From an uncultured Kiritimatiellota bacterium (lineage in GTDB: Bacteria; Verrucomicrobiota; Kiritimatiellia; RFP12; DVOR01), in assembly GCA_944391055.1 (NCBI GenBank), contig CALXSF010000010.1, positions 1 to 64,000 on the forward strand: DNA of 64,000 nt. The letters are read 5' to 3'. The notes under the pieces are model-generated. The model worked only from the letters and a program-made list of their open reading frames with translations, did not search any database and was not told the origin of the DNA. Shown here in pieces: positions 60,339 to 64,000 of this stretch; within the stretch, counting starts at the first letter, position 1; every line of letters begins with the position of its first letter. The position numbers and the translations under genes are program-made.

Positions 60339-62519
60339 TCAGCGCTCGGCGGGCTCGGTGGTGAGGCGCTGGGCCTCGTCGTGGTTGAGGACCTCGACGA
60401 AGGGGCGCTTGCCGCGGGTGAAGAGCCCGTGGACGGCGTCGACGCCGGATTGGGCGATGACGTCCTGGATGAGGCGGATCATCGGCCGGGTGATGCGCAG
60501 CCCGGGGATGAGGACGGGGATGCCCGGCGGGTAGGGCACCAGGAGCTGGCTGGCGATGCGCCCCTCGGCCTCGTCCAGCGGCACCAGCTCGCCGTCGCAG
60601 AGGGCCGCGGCGCGGGGGAGCACGGCGGGCTGGCCGGCGATGGCGTGGGCCAGGACGTCGGCGTCGCCGGGGGCCTCGTCGGGCGGGCCGATGAGCGCGC
60701 GCACCTGCCGGATGCAGCGGAAGAGGTACTCGAAGTGCTCGTGGACGGTGCCGGCGGTGACCAGGAAGAGGACGGTGGTGGGCGAGGCCTTCTCCCATTG
60801 GATGTGGGCGGCGTGCAGCAGGCGCCGGAACCCCGCGCACGCCTGGGGGGTGCGCAGCATGAGGATCATCTTGAGCGGGTCGTGGAAATACCCGTCGGCC
60901 CGCCAGGAGGGGTCGTCCCCCGCGATGGCGCGCAGCCCCGCGAAGCACTCGTGGACCGGCCGCCCGACCAGCCCGGCGACGCGCCGCTGGAAGTCGCGGA
61001 CCCAGCGGAGGCGCTCCTCGATGATGCGCAGCCCCTCGAGCCGCATCTGGATGCCGGCGATGTCGAGCGTGGCGAGCGTGGGGTAGTGCGGCGAGGTGGA
61101 GTGCCAATAGCGGAGCACCTCGTGCAGGTCGTGCGAGAACTTCTCGTAGGAGCCGTGCCCGTGCAGGTGGAAGCGCCGGCGCAGCCAGCGGAAACGCCGC
61201 GAGGCGTCGCTCTCCAGCAGCGCCTTGAAGCGGTTGGAGACGTGGATCATCGAGGCCTGCGAGAAGGCCGCCAGCGCCTTGTGCGTGGATTGCACGGAGA
61301 GGTGCGCGCCGCCGAGCTCGGAGACGGCGGCGTAGCGGCGGACCGTCCCGTCCGCGAGCGTGCGCGTGTAGGCCGGGTGGAAGGCCAGGTAGGGCGCCCA
61401 CGCCTCGTCCGCGTAGAAGAGGATGCCCGCCTCCTCGCAGAGCCGCCCGATCTCCCAGACCGGGTAGAGCACGCCCTCGTAGGTGCAGGTGGTGATGACC
61501 AGCAGCTTGGGCCGCGCGGCCTCGGGCAGGGCGGCGGCGCGCGCCAGCTCGGCGCGCAGCTCGGCCAGCGGGATGGGCCCCCAGACGCCGAGGCGGGGGT
61601 TGTAGTGCGCCGGCAGGTAGCGCGGGACGGCGCCGGCCATGACGACGGCGTGGTGGACGGACTTGTGGCAGTTGCGGTCGAGCAGCACCGCCTCGCCGGG
61701 GCGCAGCAGCGTCATCAGCATCGCCTTGTTGGAGGTGCTGGTGCCGTTGGTGACGAAGCAGCTCTGCGCGGAGCCGAAGATCTCCGAGGCCATCCGCTGC
61801 GCCTGGCTCAGGGGCGAGCGCCCGTCCGGGTCGGAGAGATCCCCCAGCGACTCCACCGACACCGAGAGGTCCGAGCGGAAGATCATCGACGAGAAGGCGT
61901 CGTGGAAACCGTGCAGGAAGGGCGAGCGCTCGAAGGCGTTGCCGTGGTTGTGCCCCGGCGTGTGCCAGGCGGTGCCCGCGCGCCGGCGGACGTACTGCCG
62001 CAGCGCGTCCCAGAAGCGCGGCAGCCAGAAGGCCGCGAAGAGGTGCCCCAGCCGCTCCCGGTGGCGCGCCGGGTCGGCCAGCACCGCGAAGGGCTTCTGC
62101 GCCCACCGGCGGCTGGGCAGGTGCTGCTTGGGGCGCCCGGGGCGCGTGACGAGCACCTTGGGGATGGCCGGGAAGTGGGTGAGGAACCATCGCGGGATGG
62201 GCAGCCCGCCGATGGCCTGCTCGAAGAGCGGCCGCCCGCCCACCCAATCGTCGAGCAGGAAGAGGCAGGCGCCGCACCCCTCGGGCGTCAGCGCGCGCGG
62301 CCCCGGCGGCTCCGGCGGCAGGAAGAGCGCCGCCTCGAGCGCCTGGGGGGTGGGCACGGCGACCAGCCGCAGCTCGGGGTAGTCCAGCGGGTCCTCGAAG
62401 GTGAAATGCTCGCGGCAGAAGGCCTGGAAGAGATCCGAGAGCCCATACTCCAGCTCCTGCAAGAAGCCGGGCGTGGCCTCGGGGGCGTCGGTGAGGTAGA
62501 AGACGGTCTGCGGTTCCAT
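60339..62519 (-). CDS. Orn/Lys/Arg decarboxylase (PLP, fold type I)
   Basis: 726 residues, size of inducible amino-acid decarboxylases. N-terminal wing domain; PLP region with WHTPGHNHGNAF, TNGTSTSNKAML, NCHKSVHHA, and the Schiff-base lysine in SVQSTHKALAAFSQ; C-terminal domain VPYPPGIPVLIPG. Decarboxylates lysine, ornithine or arginine to a polyamine or for acid resistance; substrate not clear. ATG 62519 follows a TATAAC box by 8 nt with no Shine-Dalgarno site. Confidence 0.93.
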   Translation of the reverse strand: MEPQTVFYLTDAPEATPGFLQELEYGLSDLFQAFCREHFTFEDPLDYPELRLVAVPTPQALEAALFLPPEPPGPRALTPEGCGACLFLLDDWVGGRPLFEQAIGGLPIPRWFLTHFPAIPKVLVTRPGRPKQHLPSRRWAQKPFAVLADPARHRERLGHLFAAFWLPRFWDALRQYVRRRAGTAWHTPGHNHGNAFERSPFLHGFHDAFSSMIFRSDLSVSVESLGDLSDPDGRSPLSQAQRMASEIFGSAQSCFVTNGTSTSNKAMLMTLLRPGEAVLLDRNCHKSVHHAVVMAGAVPRYLPAHYNPRLGVWGPIPLAELRAELARAAALPEAARPKLLVITTCTYEGVLYPVWEIGRLCEEAGILFYADEAWAPYLAFHPAYTRTLADGTVRRYAAVSELGGAHLSVQSTHKALAAFSQASMIHVSNRFKALLESDASRRFRWLRRRFHLHGHGSYEKFSHDLHEVLRYWHSTSPHYPTLATLDIAGIQMRLEGLRIIEERLRWVRDFQRRVAGLVGRPVHECFAGLRAIAGDDPSWRADGYFHDPLKMILMLRTPQACAGFRRLLHAAHIQWEKASPTTVLFLVTAGTVHEHFEYLFRCIRQVRALIGPPDEAPGDADVLAHAIAGQPAVLPRAAALCDGELVPLDEAEGRIASQLLVPYPPGIPVLIPGLRITRPMIRLIQDVIAQSGVDAVHGLFTRGKRPFVEVLNHDEAQRLTTEPAER

Positions 62520-62527
62520 GGTTGGCC

Positions 62528-62533
62528 GTTATA
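62528..62533 (-). promoter_or_regulatory. -10 element close to the decarboxylase start
   Basis: Minus-strand TATAAC, 8 nt before the ATG. It lies just beyond the ferredoxin terminator. Confidence 0.4.
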
Positions 62534-62540
62534 TGAAAGC

Positions 62541-62572
62541 AAAAAAGCCTGCCCCCGGCAAGGGGCGCAGGC
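62541..62572 (-). terminator. Intrinsic terminator of the ferredoxin gene
   Basis: On the minus strand GCCTGC-G-CCCC pairs with GGGGGCAGGC (one bulge), followed by six T. Confidence 0.88.
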
Positions 62573-62599
62573 TTCGTTCCGCATGGGTGCGTCCGCCGC

Positions 62600-62770
62600 T
62601 CACTCGGCGACGATGGCTTCCATCGGGCAGGCGCCGGCGCAGGTGCCGCAGCCGACGCACTTCTCGGGGTCGATGACGTAGGTGGGGTCGCCGGCGGAGA
62701 TCGCCTCGACGGGGCACTCGCCCGCGCAGGTGCCGCACGCCACGCACTTCTCGGTGATTTTGTAGGCCAT
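62600..62770 (-). CDS. 2[4Fe-4S] ferredoxin
   Basis: 56 residues, clostridial type. Two C-x2-C-x2-C-x3-CP motifs: CVACGTCAGECP and CVGCGTCAGACP. Low-potential electron carrier, as in fermentative anaerobes. GAAGGAG precedes ATG 62770. Single-gene transcript between a promoter at 62828 and a terminator at 62541. Confidence 0.96.
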   Translation of the reverse strand: MAYKITEKCVACGTCAGECPVEAISAGDPTYVIDPEKCVGCGTCAGACPMEAIVAE

Positions 62771-62827
62771 GATGAGCTCCTTCGTTGGGTCGGCCCCAAG
62801 CCTCCTGCCCGGGGTCTGAATGGCAAT

Positions 62828-62838
62828 ACGATAGCACA
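62828..62838 (-). promoter_or_regulatory. Extended -10 promoter of the ferredoxin gene
   Basis: Minus-strand TGTGCTATCGT about 58 nt before the ATG. Confidence 0.5.
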
Positions 62839-62859
62839 GCGCCGCACGCTTTGGCGAGG

Positions 62860-64000
62860 CTAAATGCTGGCCGCCGCCCCTTCGCCGCCCCCGGCCGGGG
62901 CGACGGCGCGCCGCTCGCCGCACCGGAGCGTGAGGGTGAGGGCGCGGTCGGGGAGGCGCAGGCGGAACGTCCCGTCGCGCAGGGCGGTGACGGTGAGGGC
63001 GGTGAGGCGGCCCCCCTCCCAGGCGGCGTCGACGAGCAGCCCGGGCTCGGCGCGGAAGCCGCGGAAGGCGCCGGCGGCGGCGAGGCGCCGGGGCAGGGCG
63101 GGGAGGACGTGGACGACGTCGCCCTCCGTGCGCAGAAGCAGCTCGCAGAGCGCGGCGGGGGCGCCGTTCATGTCGCTGACCTGGGGGCAGCCGACGGTGA
63201 GGGTGAAAAGGTTGGGGCAGAAGTGCAGGGCGGCCTGGTCGATGGCCTCGAGCGCGGCGTCGCCCTGGCGGAGGCGGGCGCGGATGCCGGCGGCGACGCC
63301 GAGGGACCAGCCGGTGACGTGGTAGCCGTGGGCGAAGCGTTTGCGGAGGGTCTTGTCGAGGGCGGCGCAGAGTTCGGGCGTGCCGTCGAGGGTGACGCGG
63401 CGGCCGGGGAGGAGGCCGTAGGCGTGGGAGATGTGGCGGTGGCCGGGCTCGGCCTCGGGGAGGGGCTCGGACCATTCCTGGAGGGCGCCGTCGGGGCCGA
63501 TTTGGGGGAGGGCGAGCCGTTCGAGGGCGGCCTGCGCGCGGGGGATGAGGGGGTCGGCGGGGGTCTGGGCGCGGGCGAGGGCCAGGAAGTCGGTGAGCGT
63601 GGCGTGGATGAGCTCCTGGTCGTGGGCGGGGCCCATGTCCACGGAGGCGCTTGAGCCGTCGGGGAGGCGGTAGGCGTTCTCGGGGGAGGTGGAGGGGCCG
63701 GAGACGAGGCGCCCGGTGCGGGGATCCTCGACGAGCCAGGAGAGGAAGAAGCGGGTCTGCTGGCGCAGGAGGGGCAGCAGGCGGTCGCGGAGCGCGGGGT
63801 CGCGCGTGTAGCGCCACGGGGCGAGGGCGTCTTGGAGGAGCCAGGCGCCGCCGGCGACGTAAAGCCCCCAGCTCACGTGCCCGAACGGGACGGGGAAGCC
63901 CCAGGCGTCGGTGCAGACCGAAAGGAACCAGCCCTCGGCGCCGAGCATGTCGCGGGCGGTCTCCGCGCTGCGGGGGAGGGCCATCTCGGCGAGGGTGGTC
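62860..64000 (-). CDS. GH95-like alpha-L-fucosidase, 5' end outside window
   Basis: C-terminal 379 residues of a glycoside hydrolase 95 enzyme. PFGHVSWGLYVAGGAWLLQ with YTRDPALRDRLLPLL, VSGPSTSPEN, GPAHDQELIHATL, GHRHISHAYGLLPG and TGWSLGVAAGIRARL are GH95 (alpha/alpha)6-barrel motifs; a beta domain closes the protein. Removes alpha-1,2-linked fucose (or galactose) from host-type glycans. The frame is open to base 64000. Confidence 0.9.
   Translation of the reverse strand, partial: TTLAEMALPRSAETARDMLGAEGWFLSVCTDAWGFPVPFGHVSWGLYVAGGAWLLQDALAPWRYTRDPALRDRLLPLLRQQTRFFLSWLVEDPRTGRLVSGPSTSPENAYRLPDGSSASVDMGPAHDQELIHATLTDFLALARAQTPADPLIPRAQAALERLALPQIGPDGALQEWSEPLPEAEPGHRHISHAYGLLPGRRVTLDGTPELCAALDKTLRKRFAHGYHVTGWSLGVAAGIRARLRQGDAALEAIDQAALHFCPNLFTLTVGCPQVSDMNGAPAALCELLLRTEGDVVHVLPALPRRLAAAGAFRGFRAEPGLLVDAAWEGGRLTALTVTALRDGTFRLRLPDRALTLTLRCGERRAVAPAGGGEGAAASI

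Overview
The window is high-GC bacterial chromosome, densely packed on both strands, with no rRNA, CRISPR array or complete insertion sequence. My best guess for the source is a member of the PVC superphylum, most likely Kiritimatiellota from a gut-like habitat. This is inferred from PEP-CTERM anchored secreted proteins, many glycan-degrading enzymes (three GH3, GH95, GH33, GH38-like, GH63-like), a hydrazine-synthase-alpha-like propeller fused to an FGE-like domain, and an unusual EF-Tu. No marker gene proves it.

Layout. 1-2443: GH3 glycosidase cut by the window edge. 2535-4854: restriction-modification operon in MboI-like order (Dam-family methylase, PD-(D/E)xK nuclease, second adenine methylase); its upstream region lies between 21-bp inverted repeats. 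5347-8166: second GH3. 8283-10252: purA-uppS. 10471-12446: lower-GC accessory patch with three decaying Sel1-repeat units, an unknown small gene and an FRG-domain gene. 12815-19803: GH38-like hydrolase, ispE, tRNA-Gln, prs, rplY, pth, rpsF, ssb, rpsR, rplI. 19979-26732: exopolysaccharide export and assembly cluster (Wza-like, unknown, beta-barrel, Wzy-like, Wzc-like). 27100-32064: translation/transcription block with two identical tRNA-Thr, tuf, rpmG, tRNA-Trp, secE, nusG, rplKAJL; it ends in a terminator and is not followed by rpoBC. 32270-37836: Tat-exported phosphoesterase, a 1235-residue secreted protein with a fresh internal duplication, and a PEP-CTERM protein. 37910-40926: ppx and ppk. 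41054-47500: kinase, CorA, DUF2851, two DEAD-box helicases, QueD. 47581-50220: GH63-like enzyme, cytidine deaminase, second PEP-CTERM protein. 50502-56400: CAAX protease, exonuclease, sialidase, ScpA, third GH3. 56555-64000: discoidin/HzsA-like/cytochrome/FGE-like fusion, Orn/Lys/Arg decarboxylase, ferredoxin, partial GH95.

How it works together. The hydrolases carry signal peptides and fit an organism that releases sugars from host or algal glycans in the periplasm or at the surface. PEP-CTERM proteins and the polysaccharide cluster are often linked in other bacteria. The rest is housekeeping. Starts are of two kinds: genes with a Shine-Dalgarno site 5-10 nt upstream, and a set in which a -10 hexamer sits only 6-10 nt before ATG with no convincing Shine-Dalgarno site, which suggests leaderless mRNAs. 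Many promoters share an extended -10 of the form TGTG(C/T)TATNNT.

Most promising for follow-up: the four-part fusion at 56555-60229, the EF-Tu switch I change, the leaderless-start pattern, the FRG pair, the ispE/tRNA overlap, the 22-bp repeat family at two loci, and a possible small RNA at 26957-27023. All long open frames antisense to these genes are treated as high-GC shadows.
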